Notes: generated by a model not told the origin, from the letters alone. A stretch of DNA of 64,000 nt from Terriglobia bacterium (GCA_020073345.1 JAIQFI010000009.1:1-64000); one strand, 5' to 3'. Shown: positions 8,770 to 17,342, numbered from the stretch's first letter. A program made the numbers and translations.

Positions 8770-9660
8770 ATGTTGCCATTCAAGAAAATCCTGTTCCCCG
8801 TGGACTATTCCGCGTCGTGCGCGGCCACGGTTCCGTATGTGATGGACATGACCCGGCACTTCTCGGCCGAGCTCACCATAATGCATGCATACGCGCTGCG
8901 GCCCATGTTTGTAAATCGCGACATCGAGAGCGTCCTGGTCTATAGCGATCTGGCATATGCGGATCCAAAGGTGATGGAAGAAGCCCGTCAGATCGAAGAA
9001 CAGCGGGTGCGTGAGTTCGCCGACAAGATGTTCCCGGGCCAGCATGCCCAATCGATGGCGGAGGAGGGCGAAGCGGGCTTCGCTATTCACAGGGTCCTCG
9101 AGCACCAGGGCGCCGACCTGGTGATGATGCCGACACGCGGCTCCGGACTGATACGGCGATTCCTGCTCGGCTCGGTCACGGCTAAGGTGCTGCACGATGT
9201 CAGCGCCGCCGTGTGGACCGGCATCGGCTCGGCCATAGAGGGGCATGCGCCCGCGGTCCCGTACAAATCGATCATCTGCGCCCTGGATGAGACCGAGGAG
9301 GCAGAAGCCGTTCTGCGGGCGGCTGCGGCCCTGGCCAAGTCCTACCAGGCGAACCTGGCGCTGGTGCATGTGCTCGAGACCCCGCCGGCAGCGCCGGAGA
9401 TCGACTTCACGCCCTACCGGCAAGACCTGATCGATGCGGCTCACGCGCACTTGCGGGGCTTGAAGGGCCGCTTGAATCTGGACGTGCCTGACGTCGTCAT
9501 CGACGCCGGGATTAGCGATGGAATCCGCGAGGAAATCGTCCGCAGGAAAGCCGACCTGCTGGTGGTGGGCCGGGGGCATGACCAGGGGACCTTCAGCCGG
9601 GTCTGGTCCCGGCTGTACTCCATCGTGCGCGACTCGCCGTGCCCGGTCCTAAGCGTATAA
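8770..9660 (+). CDS. tandem universal stress protein (two UspA domains)
   Basis: A 296-residue protein with two UspA folds, about residues 1-140 and 155-296. Both begin with the typical hydrophobic strand (FKKILFPVDYS and KSIICALDETEE). The first domain keeps the ATP-binding glycine pattern TRGSGLIRRFLLGSV. In the second the matching loop is GRGHDQGTFSRVWSRL, lacking the full G-x2-G-x9-G spacing, so that domain may not bind ATP. Such proteins are induced by starvation or stress. It is transcribed away from the metal ATPase and may share its control region. Confidence 0.92.
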   Translation: MLPFKKILFPVDYSASCAATVPYVMDMTRHFSAELTIMHAYALRPMFVNRDIESVLVYSDLAYADPKVMEEARQIEEQRVREFADKMFPGQHAQSMAEEGEAGFAIHRVLEHQGADLVMMPTRGSGLIRRFLLGSVTAKVLHDVSAAVWTGIGSAIEGHAPAVPYKSIICALDETEEAEAVLRAAAALAKSYQANLALVHVLETPPAAPEIDFTPYRQDLIDAAHAHLRGLKGRLNLDVPDVVIDAGISDGIREEIVRRKADLLVVGRGHDQGTFSRVWSRLYSIVRDSPCPVLSV

Positions 9661-9734
9661 CGCTGGGTGTCTACACCCGCACCTGGTGTGGCATTTAGCT
9701 CAATAACGGCCACGGGCTTGCCAGGAGCAGCCGC

Positions 9735-10604
9735 CTATGCCAGGTGCACGCGTGGGTAAGCGGTGTCCACCTGCCCCTTCGGACATCGCCCCCGGAACTC
9801 CGCCAGACGCTGCTCCGCGGCGGGCACCAAACCCAGTCTGCGCGTGACCTCGCGCTCGACGCGGCGGCACAACTCCAGATCGCACTGGTTGAGATGCGTC
9901 AGCGTAGCGTACAAATCCGAGCCCCACGAGTGCTTCAGCCACTCTTGACGATCGAACGAAGTCTTTCCTAGCGGACGGCTTACGTTCTGCGGAAGGTAAT
10001 CCAGCCTCAGACGCGGGAATGCCGGCTTCAGGAAATATTCCGCGGCAACCAGGCTCTCGTCGAACTTTTCTACCAGACCGGGAATCGCCATCTTCCCGAC
10101 AGCGTCCGACGCCGCTTCAACATCGGGGGTATCCGCGGGCCGCGTGAAGGCCCCGCCCTGCGCCAGCATCATCACCTGGACGTTGCTGATCAAGTGCGGT
10201 GCACTGTCAATCAGCTTGGTGAAAAAAGATCGGGCATTTTCCTGGTGGGCCAAGCGGCTTAAAGGATCGTCGGAATTGATCCGCTGAAGATAAGAATAAA
10301 CCGATTGGAGCCGATCCAGTGGATTCCTTAGAAAGCAGCAGTCGAAAATAATCGTGTTCGGTAAAACCGGCTTGGGATAGCGAATATGATGGCTTGAAAT
10401 CGCCTGTATTGCGGCATGGTCCGAGACGAACTCGGCCAGGCGCGCGTGATCCAGCACGGAAACATCATCGGGTCCATGGACCGTGGCGAAGCTCTTTGGA
10501 AACTCACGTTCCAGGATGGAAGCGATGGTGCTGCCACCATTCTTGAAGATGTGGTAGTGAACGATCAAGAATCGCGTCGGAGAGACCGGCAGTCGAATAT
10601 CCAT
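9735..10604 (-). CDS. sulfotransferase family protein
   Basis: A 289-residue protein whose N-terminus FLIVHYHIFKNGGSTIASIL resembles the 5'-phosphosulfate-binding loop of PAPS-dependent sulfotransferases (the H-x-x-K-x-G-G-[ST]-[ST] type). A 3'-phosphate-binding region is suggested by CFLRNPLDRLQSVYSYL, which has the R-x-P-x-x-R-x-x-S pattern. These enzymes transfer sulfate to glycans or small molecules. No membrane anchor is seen. It stands alone, convergent with the stress-protein gene, and is followed upstream by the long sparse region 10605-11608. The acceptor is unknown. Confidence 0.75.
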   Translation of the reverse strand: MDIRLPVSPTRFLIVHYHIFKNGGSTIASILEREFPKSFATVHGPDDVSVLDHARLAEFVSDHAAIQAISSHHIRYPKPVLPNTIIFDCCFLRNPLDRLQSVYSYLQRINSDDPLSRLAHQENARSFFTKLIDSAPHLISNVQVMMLAQGGAFTRPADTPDVEAASDAVGKMAIPGLVEKFDESLVAAEYFLKPAFPRLRLDYLPQNVSRPLGKTSFDRQEWLKHSWGSDLYATLTHLNQCDLELCRRVEREVTRRLGLVPAAEQRLAEFRGRCPKGQVDTAYPRVHLA

Positions 10605-10833
10605 GCTGACTCTTTATCTATGAGTGCTCCGAACCTGAAATAGTTTCAGTATTCGGTAAGTCACCAAATTACAGAATGTTAATAACTTAGGAAAAATCTG
10701 GATTACCTCTGGTCTTGGAGGCAACCCCGGACTTAGTGAACGGGACGCAGTCGGAGCTTCTGGTGTGAATCGTCTGGAAGCGAACTAAGCGACAGTGTAG
10801 GCAAGCTCGTAGCGGAGGCAAGAGCTTTCAATG

Positions 10834-10968
10834 TCACCGGCCCATCAAGCCTTCCAGCGCGGCAATCAAGATGCACACAACGGTGTGGGTGAGGAACCCG
10901 TAATGAATCCAGTGCCGGGTGAGCCGAACCACTTGGTAGACTTCGCGCGGGGCGAGCACGTGCCGCAT
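10834..10968 (-). CDS. possible small membrane-associated protein or gene remnant
   Basis: A 44-residue frame starting MRHVLAPREVYQVVRLTRH and continuing into one hydrophobic segment that ends ALEGLMGR. The frame stays open upstream through a Cys-Gly-rich stretch (GCGPHCGMRH) to a TTG near 11010, so a somewhat longer product is possible. Composition is more protein-like than the other frames here. I do not recognise a family and no ribosome binding site is evident; it could equally be the tail of a decayed gene. Confidence 0.25.
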   Translation of the reverse strand: MRHVLAPREVYQVVRLTRHWIHYGFLTHTVVCILIAALEGLMGR

Positions 10969-11141
10969 GCCGCAGTGTGGACCGCAGCCCGCAGGTGGAA
11001 CCAATAGTTCCTGCCCGGCTTTGCCAGTCGATTATCGTCGAAAAGTTGTAGTACCGAAAATTCAATACACCGGGCGGAAGGAGTGTCGGATAGACCTATA
11101 CACAGGTGAATAAACGGGTTATGCTGGGGGTGTTAGAAAAA

Positions 11142-11285
11142 CCGCATCGGAAGCGGTGCTGCGAGGTGTGTTGCTTACCGTTTCCGATGCGGCTCGCCCA
11201 TTTTGGGCGTGGATCCCGGCGTCCGTCCGCTCCAACCCCGCTGAGGCCCGCGTCCAATCAAGTTCCTCAACAAAGCGGTCCGGAC
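11142..11285 (+). ncRNA. cluster of hairpins, candidate structured RNA
   Basis: Three stems follow one another. The first pairs 11142-11157 with 11177-11192: 16 bases, one G-T wobble, 19-base loop. The second is CGCCCA/TGGGCG around a short T loop at 11195-11209. The third pairs 11221-11231 with 11274-11285, with a small bulge. Some A- and T-rich sequence follows at 11310-11340. No known RNA family was recognised (not RNase P, SRP, tmRNA or a riboswitch I know). It is a candidate only. Confidence 0.3.
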
Positions 11286-11608
11286 GGAGACCTCGGACCC
11301 AGGAAGATCGTTAAAAAAGCTTACTGCCGACAAAAAACCCCTCTGATTGCAACTTGCACCAACGAAAGAAGGAGCGGTTTGAAACTTCAACACCGTCTCC
11401 CGCAAGCACGCTAAAATAGCCCCTCGCTTCTTCCGCTCGAGCCTGTTGCAAACAGAGGGCAGGTTTTCAAAAATACTTCATCAATTCACTAGTAGGAGAA
11501 GCACGTTCGGCTCCAAGCGTTACATCCTTTATTTCAAGCAGATGGAGAGTCTGAACTGGTTCGGTGTGCGGGGTCCTGCCTCGCCCGCTGTGTCGGTGTG
11601 ACACAATT

Positions 11609-13027
11609 GTGTCCGTGCGACGCCCGGTTCTAGTCTCCCTGGCTTGCTTGACGTTCCTTGATCTGCTCAGCGGCCAGAATCCGGCGGCAGACGACGATTT
11701 CCACGTCTATCGCGACGCGCCACGACTGCTGCTGACCCCCCAGAGGCTCCGGCTCCTGCAGCGCGAGCGGGAGCGGCAATCGCCCCGCTGGGAGCAACTT
11801 GACTCGCTGATAACGGGCGGAGCGCCCATGGCCGAGCCGGGCTTCGCGTGGGCCCTCTACTACCAGGTCACTCGCCAGCCGAACGCAGCGAAACAGGCGA
11901 TCGACTGGGCCCTTCTTAAAGACGCGGCGGAGCCAGGTGTCCTGCGGCAGCTCGCCTTGGTGTTCGACTGGTGCGGGCCAGCGCTGACTCCGGCGCAATC
12001 CGACCGCCTGGCGGTCAAGATCGAGACGGCTCTCGCGAAACCTGCGAACACATCTGTCAACGACGTTCGCGGCCAAAGCGCCCGAGTATTCGCCGCCATC
12101 GCTCTGACCGACCGCCTGCCGGACCAGGGTAACGCCATCCTCGGCGAGATCGTTCAGAAATGGTGGCGTGCGCAAATTGTTCCCCAGCTCGCGGCAAATC
12201 TTAAACCCGCTCTTCCCCGTGAACAGCGTTATGCCCTCTACGAGATGCTGCACGCGCTGCGCGATAACGTCAAGGTCGACCTGCGCGAATCGGCAGCCGG
12301 CTATTTCAAGGACCTTCCCGTGGCGCACCTGACCGGGCACTATCCCGCCCCCTTCAGCGCTCCCGAAAACGAATTCCTGATTCCCGTTTATCTGCACGAC
12401 GGAAATCCAGACCCAACCGATGCGGCCATGTCTCGCGCCGCCGGCCTCGCGATGGTGGCCTACGACACCAATGCTCTCGAAAGCCAGTTCTTGCAGGGGT
12501 GGCTGATGCGGGATCGCTTTGTCATGCGCGGCAGTTTGGGCGCGGTCTACGAATTCCTGTGGGCCAATCCGTATCAGCCGGGGCTGAACTACGACCAGGT
12601 TCCTCTCGTGTTTCACCAACCCTACACGGGTGAGGTATTCGCCCGCACCAGTTGGGATGAGGATGCCACCTGGATCGGCTATTTTGAAGGACGCCTGCAA
12701 CTGTTCCGGAACGGAAGCCTGCAGACCTTGCGCGCGGGCGCGGCGGTCAACCCGGTCCAGGTGGGAACGGCGACCGTCACCAACGCACCCGCGCAGGATG
12801 CCGCGAAGTTCCGCCTGCAGAATCAGACCCTGTTCGTGCTGGGACTGGCTCCCCGATCCGAGTACGCCGTGGAAATCGACGATCAGGAGCTAGAATTCCT
12901 GAACACGGACGCCGGGGGCACGCTTCGGGTGCCTACTTCCGATAGCGCGGATGTGGGCGTGCGGGTTCGGCGCCGGGGGCCCATCCCGGGGGGGTGCGAG
13001 TCCGGATGCGATAAAATGATTTTGTGA
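11609..13027 (+). CDS. secreted heparinase-II/III-like hypothetical protein
   Basis: About 472 residues from a GTG at 11609 (11615 also possible). This start is chosen because it gives a signal peptide, RRPVLVSLACLTFLDLLSGQ; the frame is open upstream to 11564 but that part has no signal character. The body starts with a helical region (residues about 40-260, including RLRLLQRERERQSPRWEQL), as in the alpha-toroid of heparinase II/III-like proteins. A beta-rich C-terminal half follows, containing FARTSWDEDATWIGYFEGRLQ. This suggests a periplasmic polysaccharide-lyase-like fold, but catalytic residues cannot be confirmed. The stop overlaps the start of the next gene by 4 bases. Confidence 0.6.
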   Translation: MSVRRPVLVSLACLTFLDLLSGQNPAADDDFHVYRDAPRLLLTPQRLRLLQRERERQSPRWEQLDSLITGGAPMAEPGFAWALYYQVTRQPNAAKQAIDWALLKDAAEPGVLRQLALVFDWCGPALTPAQSDRLAVKIETALAKPANTSVNDVRGQSARVFAAIALTDRLPDQGNAILGEIVQKWWRAQIVPQLAANLKPALPREQRYALYEMLHALRDNVKVDLRESAAGYFKDLPVAHLTGHYPAPFSAPENEFLIPVYLHDGNPDPTDAAMSRAAGLAMVAYDTNALESQFLQGWLMRDRFVMRGSLGAVYEFLWANPYQPGLNYDQVPLVFHQPYTGEVFARTSWDEDATWIGYFEGRLQLFRNGSLQTLRAGAAVNPVQVGTATVTNAPAQDAAKFRLQNQTLFVLGLAPRSEYAVEIDDQELEFLNTDAGGTLRVPTSDSADVGVRVRRRGPIPGGCESGCDKMIL

Positions 13028-13482
13028 GCGACAGTCCCGGCGCGGCCTTTCCAGTTCCACCTACACCATCGAGTGCTCCGGCGGCCCCCTCGTCCTCAGC
13101 CCCTTCGTCACCATGGCTTTCGGCCATCGTGCTGGCCTGGCTGATCCCGGGAGCCGGGCACCTGTTGCTGAAGCGGCCGGGCCGCGGGGCTCTGATCGCG
13201 GCATCCGTGACCGCCATGTATCTGCTGGGCCTGATGATGCGCGGCGCATTATTCTCGCCTCAATCGGGCGATCTGCTCACCACGGTCATCTACTACGGCG
13301 GCTTCATCGGCAACCTCCTGTCCGGAATCCTGTATTTCCTGAGCGTCTGGCTGGGTTACGCGCAGCCGGATGTCGCCGGGCACGTGCACGATTACGGCAC
13401 CAAGTTCCTGGTCGCGGCCGGGTTGCTGAACCTTCTGGGCATGGTGGATGCGTTCGAAATCGCGACACGCAGGAAAGACTAG
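13024..13482 (+). CDS. DUF6677-like integral membrane protein
   Basis: A 152-residue protein with a Pro/Ser/Ala-rich N-terminus (residues 1-30) and hydrophobic segments at about 31-47, 55-75, 88-112 and 127-145. The GAGHLLLKRPGRG loop after the first segment resembles the conserved loop of DUF6677 proteins. The GTG start overlaps the stop of the heparinase-like gene, implying translational coupling. Function unknown. Confidence 0.65.
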   Translation: MSDSPGAAFPVPPTPSSAPAAPSSSAPSSPWLSAIVLAWLIPGAGHLLLKRPGRGALIAASVTAMYLLGLMMRGALFSPQSGDLLTTVIYYGGFIGNLLSGILYFLSVWLGYAQPDVAGHVHDYGTKFLVAAGLLNLLGMVDAFEIATRRKD

Positions 13483-13496
13483 GGAGAAAAGACTAG

Positions 13497-13682
13497 GTGC
13501 CCAAGGTAAACCTTTCACATTTCGAGGCTTCCATCCTGTTTGCGCTGGCCACCTCGGTGATTCTGGGCATTGTGACCAAGCGCACCGACCGGGAACGGGT
13601 CCGGTACGCGGTTTATTGCTTCGTTTGCTTCCTGGGCGCCCTTTTCGGCCTGAGCTGGCTGATGTATCTTGGCCACGGTTAA
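13497..13682 (+). CDS. small two-helix membrane protein
   Basis: A 61-residue protein with a GTG start 14 bases after the DUF6677-like gene. Two hydrophobic segments (about residues 10-27 and 38-58) are separated by the charged stretch TKRTDRERVRYA. No family recognised. The hydrophobic pattern, spacing and matching composition support a real gene in the same transcript. Confidence 0.6.
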   Translation: MPKVNLSHFEASILFALATSVILGIVTKRTDRERVRYAVYCFVCFLGALFGLSWLMYLGHG

Positions 13683-13777
13683 CTGCGGCCACGGCTAAGA
13701 CAATATTCCTGTAACTCGCGGCGGCCGGCTGCGTCAGATTAAAGAGAGTATACTCGTATTTGAAAGGAGTCCGTTCC

Positions 13778-14797
13778 ATGCGCCGTTTGCTAGGACTCGC
13801 CATTATCGCCGGTTTCTCTTTCACGAGCTTTGCCGCGGACACCAAGTCCACCGACCAGGCCACCGATAACCAAAGCAAGAAACAAGAGAAGAAAAAGAAC
13901 AAGAAGAAGGATCCCGACGAGATCGGCAACCGCGACGTCGCCAAAGGCGCGAACTTCTATTCACTGGAGAAAGAGATTGCGCTGGGCAAACAGCTGGCGC
14001 AGGACGTTGAGCGTCAGTCCAAGGTCATCGACGATCCCATCGTGGCCGAGTATGTCAATCGCGTGGGGCAGAACATCGTCCGCAACTCTGACGCCAAGGT
14101 TCCTTTCACCATCAAGGTCGTGGAAGACGAATCGATCAACGCGTTCGCGCTGCCGGGAGGGTTCTTTTTCGTAAACACTGGCCTGATTCTGAGGGCGGAT
14201 AATGAAGCCGAGCTGGCGGGCGTGATGGCGCACGAGATCGCCCACGTAGCGGCTCGCCACGGAACGCGCCAGGCCACCAAGGCGGAGTTGGCGAACTACA
14301 TGACGATTCCGCTGATCTTCATGGGCGGCTGGGCCGGGTACGGCATCCAGCAAGCAGCCGGCTTCCTGGTTCCCATGAGCTTGCTCAAGTTCTCGCGCAG
14401 CTACGAATCCGAGGCCGATATGCTGGGGCTCCAGTATATGTATAAGACCGGCTACGATCCGGGCTCGTTTGTCGATTTCTTCGAGAAGATCCAGGCGCTC
14501 GAGAAGAAGAAGCATGGAGCGGTGGCCGAGCTGTTTTCCAGCCATCCCATGACCGACGACCGGATCCAGGCAGCCCAAAAGAATATCCAGGACAACCTGG
14601 AAGCTCGTCCGGAATACGTGGTGAACACATCGGAGTTCAACGCAGTGAAGGCCCGGCTGGGTGTGATCGAGAATCGCCGGAAAGTCGACGATAAGGACCC
14701 CAACAAGCCGCAGCTTCGCAAGAAGCCGGGCTCGGGCTCCGACGATAAGGACAGCAAGGGCGACGAAGACGAGCGGCCGACGCTCAAACGCCGCTAA
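13778..14797 (+). CDS. M48 family metalloprotease
   Basis: A 339-residue secreted zinc protease starting MRRLLGLAIIAGFSFTSFA, a clear signal peptide. This ATG is preferred over a TTG at 13760 because AAAGGAG lies 9 bases upstream; a TATACT box at 13749-13754 may be the -10 element. A Lys-rich linker follows the signal. The catalytic motif MAHEIAH lies at about residues 150-156, with the third ligand in ESEAD. The TPR part of BepA-like M48 proteins is missing: a short Lys/Asp-rich tail takes its place. It probably performs periplasmic quality control of outer membrane proteins, by analogy to BepA/LoiP. Confidence 0.92.
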   Translation: MRRLLGLAIIAGFSFTSFAADTKSTDQATDNQSKKQEKKKNKKKDPDEIGNRDVAKGANFYSLEKEIALGKQLAQDVERQSKVIDDPIVAEYVNRVGQNIVRNSDAKVPFTIKVVEDESINAFALPGGFFFVNTGLILRADNEAELAGVMAHEIAHVAARHGTRQATKAELANYMTIPLIFMGGWAGYGIQQAAGFLVPMSLLKFSRSYESEADMLGLQYMYKTGYDPGSFVDFFEKIQALEKKKHGAVAELFSSHPMTDDRIQAAQKNIQDNLEARPEYVVNTSEFNAVKARLGVIENRRKVDDKDPNKPQLRKKPGSGSDDKDSKGDEDERPTLKRR

Positions 14798-14823
14798 GAT
14801 CAGTTCTCCCTAAAGTGCAGGAG

Positions 14824-14847
14824 GCCCGTGGGAAACCGCGGGCTTTT
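14824..14847 (+). terminator. rho-independent terminator of the M48 protease gene
   Basis: An 8-base stem, GCCCGTGG pairing with CCGCGGGC (one G-T wobble), closes a GAAA tetraloop and is followed by TTTT. It lies 27 bases after the protease stop. On the other strand the same hairpin starts two bases after the stop of the small HTH gene, so it may terminate both genes. Confidence 0.8.
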
Positions 14848-15102
14848 CTATTGATGCGCATTTCCCGCCTTTCGAATCGCGCCGCGCGTGAAGCTTTCGA
14901 CCGTTCGACCCAGCCAACGAACCATCGCCAGCATCCCATCGACTTCCAGGCGGCCCCCTTGTTTTGTGCGGGTCAAGGTCGACACGCTGACACCGACTTC
15001 CAATGCCACCTGCCGCCACGACATCCCGCGCGCTGACCGCTGCGAATCGAGCGCATCATAAAGTGCTTGGGCATCGAACCTCCCCTCGTCCCGGCCATTC
15101 AT
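14848..15102 (-). CDS. small helix-turn-helix DNA-binding protein
   Basis: An 84-residue protein with a single Cro/C1-type HTH: MSWRQVALEVGVSVSTLTR (about residues 27-45) is the helix-turn-helix, followed by a recognisable third-to-fifth helix region, DGMLAMVRWLGRTVESF. No other domain is present. It lies 30 bases downstream of mscL on the same strand and may be cotranscribed with it. Target genes are unknown. Its stop codon abuts the shared terminator hairpin. Confidence 0.75.
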   Translation of the reverse strand: MNGRDEGRFDAQALYDALDSQRSARGMSWRQVALEVGVSVSTLTRTKQGGRLEVDGMLAMVRWLGRTVESFTRGAIRKAGNAHQ

Positions 15103-15132
15103 ACGTTCCAGGTTAGAAAGAACGCTGCACCC

Positions 15133-15561
15133 TTACAGCGTCGACGTGCAGGCCGGGCAGCGCTTGGCAGCCAAAGGGATCGCGGTGCAGCACTGCGGGC
15201 ACTCCTTGGTGGAGGGCGGCGGAGGCGGCGGAGCCGGGAAGAAACGGTTCACCTGCTTCACGATCAGAAAGATAACGAACGCGATGATCAAAAACTCGAT
15301 CATCGTATTTATGAAAATGCCGTAGTTCAGCGTGGGCGCTTTGTCGGCTTTCGCGGCTGCGAGTGTATCGTAAACCTTGCCGTTCAGGCTGATGAAGCGA
15401 TTCGAGAAATCGACCGCTCCCAGGCCCAGTCCGATCACCGGCATGAAGATATCATTCACCAGCGACGTAACAATCTTGCCAAACGCGGCGCCGATGATGA
15501 CGCCGATCGCCAGGTCCAGCACGTTCCCCCGCATGATGAACTTCTTGAATTCCCCAAACAT
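15133..15561 (-). CDS. mscL: large-conductance mechanosensitive channel with zinc-ribbon tail
   Basis: A 142-residue inner membrane channel that opens under membrane tension to release solutes during osmotic downshock. The N-terminus [20 protein letters not shown] and the pore helix [18 protein letters not shown] are diagnostic. A second membrane helix follows (about 82-102). After a run of prolines (about 110-116) the tail has two CxxC pairs (CPQC and CPAC), a zinc-ribbon pattern. E. coli MscL has no cysteine tail, so this is an added domain. The pair with the HTH gene downstream may be one transcript. Confidence 0.96.
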   Translation of the reverse strand: MFGEFKKFIMRGNVLDLAIGVIIGAAFGKIVTSLVNDIFMPVIGLGLGAVDFSNRFISLNGKVYDTLAAAKADKAPTLNYGIFINTMIEFLIIAFVIFLIVKQVNRFFPAPPPPPPSTKECPQCCTAIPLAAKRCPACTSTL

Positions 15562-15609
15562 GTCGGTTCTCCTGTCCGATCAGTGTACCTTGTTACCATA
15601 AGATTCGGG

Positions 15610-15915
15610 ATGGCGAAGCCTGCTCTCATCACCGTCACCTGCCCCTGCTGCCAGGCGGAGCTGCACATCGACCCTGCCACCTCGGCCGTGATCCGCCACA
15701 AAGCGCACGAAAAGCCTGCCACCTTCTCCGACATGGAGGCGGCGGTGAATCGCTTCAAGACGGAAGCCGATCGCCGCGAGGACGCCTTCAAGAAATCCGT
15801 CGCGGATCACAAGGTGCATCACGACGTGCTCAGCAAGAAGTTCGACGAGATGCTGAAGCTCGCCAAGGAGAATCCGGACGAGCCGCCACCCAAGCGGGAC
15901 ATCGACTTTGACTAG
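15610..15915 (+). CDS. hypothetical protein with N-terminal CxxC motif
   Basis: A 101-residue protein beginning MAKPALITVTCPCCQAEL, followed by a highly charged helical region with coiled-coil character (VNRFKTEADRREDAFKKS) and ending in a Pro/Asp tail. One CxxC pair alone might bind metal as a dimer. The ATG at 15610 is preferred to longer upstream versions that run antisense to mscL. It overlaps the start of nth by 8 bases and is likely cotranscribed. Function unknown. Confidence 0.65.
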   Translation: MAKPALITVTCPCCQAELHIDPATSAVIRHKAHEKPATFSDMEAAVNRFKTEADRREDAFKKSVADHKVHHDVLSKKFDEMLKLAKENPDEPPPKRDIDFD

Positions 15916-16594
15916 TCCCCGCGCAGCCAGCAAACCGGCGAGACCCAAGACCGCGGCGGAGCGCGCCGCGCGAGTAAAGAAGATCCTGGCGGTTCTCGAC
16001 CAGATGTATCCCGGCGTCACCTGCGCTCTCGATCATTCCAATGCCTGGGAGTTGCTGGTGGCCACCATCCTCTCTGCCCAGTGCACCGACAAGCGCGTCA
16101 ACATGGTCACGCCCGGCCTGTTCCGGAAATATCCAACGATTCGGGATTTCGCGGCCGCCAAGCAGGAAGAACTCGCTCAGGACATCCGCTCCACGGGATT
16201 CTTTAACAACAAGTCCAAATCGGTGATTGGCGCCGCGCGCAAAATTCTATCCGACTTCGGGGGCGAGATCCCGCGCGATATCGATCAGCTTTTGACGGTG
16301 CCCGGGGCGGCGCGCAAGACGGCCAACGTGGTCCTGGGGACGGCCTTCGGCATTGCGTCCGGAGTGGTGGTGGATACCCATGTCCAGCGCATCGCGCGGC
16401 GGCTGGACTTGACCAGGGAAACCGATCCGGGCAAGATCGAAAAGGATCTGGTAAAGATTCTTCCCCAAGAGAAATGGATTCTCTTCTCGCACCAGATCAT
16501 CCATCATGGGCGGGCGCTGTGCATCGCCAAAAATCCGCGCTGCGCGGATTGCCGGCTGGAGCCGCTGTGCTACTCAAAAGATAAAACGGTCTGA
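15908..16594 (+). CDS. nth: endonuclease III
   Basis: A 228-residue DNA glycosylase/AP lyase that removes oxidised pyrimidines in base excision repair. The helix-hairpin-helix holds the catalytic lysine in VPGAARKTANVVLG, and the catalytic aspartate is in VDTHV. The iron-sulfur ligands follow the C-x6-C-x2-C-x5-C pattern in CIAKNPRCADCRLEPLC. The HhH hairpin reads GAARKT where E. coli has GVGRKT. The TTG start overlaps the previous gene; the Ala/Lys-rich first ~25 residues are an extension, and a slightly later start is possible. Confidence 0.96.
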   Translation: MTSPRAASKPARPKTAAERAARVKKILAVLDQMYPGVTCALDHSNAWELLVATILSAQCTDKRVNMVTPGLFRKYPTIRDFAAAKQEELAQDIRSTGFFNNKSKSVIGAARKILSDFGGEIPRDIDQLLTVPGAARKTANVVLGTAFGIASGVVVDTHVQRIARRLDLTRETDPGKIEKDLVKILPQEKWILFSHQIIHHGRALCIAKNPRCADCRLEPLCYSKDKTV

Positions 16595-16598
16595 GGCT

Positions 16599-17342
16599 CT
16601 ACGGCGCCGGCGTCGTTTCCGGGGCCAGATGCAAGCCCTTGTGGATCGCGTAGAGCGCCAGTTCCAGACGGTCGGAAACGCCCAGTTTGTCGAAGATGTT
16701 ATGCAGATGGTTCTTGACCGTCTGCTCGCTGATGAACATCTTCTCGGCCATTTCCTTATTCTTGTAACCCTGTGCCACTAGCACAACGATTTCCCGCTCG
16801 CGGGTTGAAAGAGGACTGCGCTCGCGGCCTTTTCCGCCGCCACCGCCGCCAGCCTGTTCCTGACCAGTGGAGAAGTGCCGCATCACCGCCGCAGTGGTGA
16901 GGGAGTCCAACCAGATTTCTCCGGAGTTCACTTTGCGGATGCTCTTCACAATCAAATCGGGAGCCGTCTGCTTGAGCACGATGCCGCTGCAGCCCAGCTT
17001 CATGGCCTGCACGAACTCGTTTTTGTCTTCGGAAGCCGTCAGGATGATGACTCGGGTGCGCTTGTTGGTCTGCTGCAGGGCCTGCAAGGCCGACAGACCG
17101 TCCAGGTTGGGCATGCGGAGATCGAGCAGCAGTACGTCGGGATCGAGCTCGTGGACCTTCTCCAGAACCTCGCGCCCGTCTCCAGCCTCGCCCACCACCT
17201 CGAAATCGTCTTCCAATTGGAGCAGTTTCTTCAACCCGTCGCGAACAATCGGATGATCGTCCGCCAGAAGGATCCGCACCGTTGTCTTCTTCTTTTCGGT
17301 GGTTTGGGGGTTATCGTTGATCGGTTCCGTTACAGTTTCCAT
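16599..17342 (-). CDS. NarL/FixJ family response regulator
   Basis: A 247-residue two-component regulator. The receiver domain has the acidic pair in LLADDHP and the phosphorylated aspartate in LLLDLRMPN, with threonine in ILTAS and lysine in LKQTAP. A glycine-rich linker (about 170-177) leads to a LuxR-type HTH: LSTREREIVVLVAQGYKNKEMAEK and EQTVKNHLHNIFDKL. No histidine kinase gene is adjacent, so it is an orphan here. The ATG at 17342 is followed by a polar Thr/Lys-rich lead. A palindrome about 100 bases upstream may be its operator. Confidence 0.94.
   Translation of the reverse strand: METVTEPINDNPQTTEKKKTTVRILLADDHPIVRDGLKKLLQLEDDFEVVGEAGDGREVLEKVHELDPDVLLLDLRMPNLDGLSALQALQQTNKRTRVIILTASEDKNEFVQAMKLGCSGIVLKQTAPDLIVKSIRKVNSGEIWLDSLTTAAVMRHFSTGQEQAGGGGGGKGRERSPLSTREREIVVLVAQGYKNKEMAEKMFISEQTVKNHLHNIFDKLGVSDRLELALYAIHKGLHLAPETTPAP

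Larger units (their letters stand above)
10605..11608. other. long intergenic region, mostly non-coding
   Basis: About 1 kb with no convincing protein gene of normal length. The reading frames that exist have poor composition and no recognisable motifs. It contains one possible 44-residue reverse frame (10834-10968) and a cluster of strong hairpins (11142-11285), listed separately. The first 130 bases and the stretch at about 11290-11370 are richer in A and T than the surroundings, as promoters often are. Confidence 0.6.

Noticed and set aside
11106..11414. A 102-residue forward frame in the intergenic region
   Set aside because: It runs through the strong hairpins, has no ribosome site and no protein-like composition.
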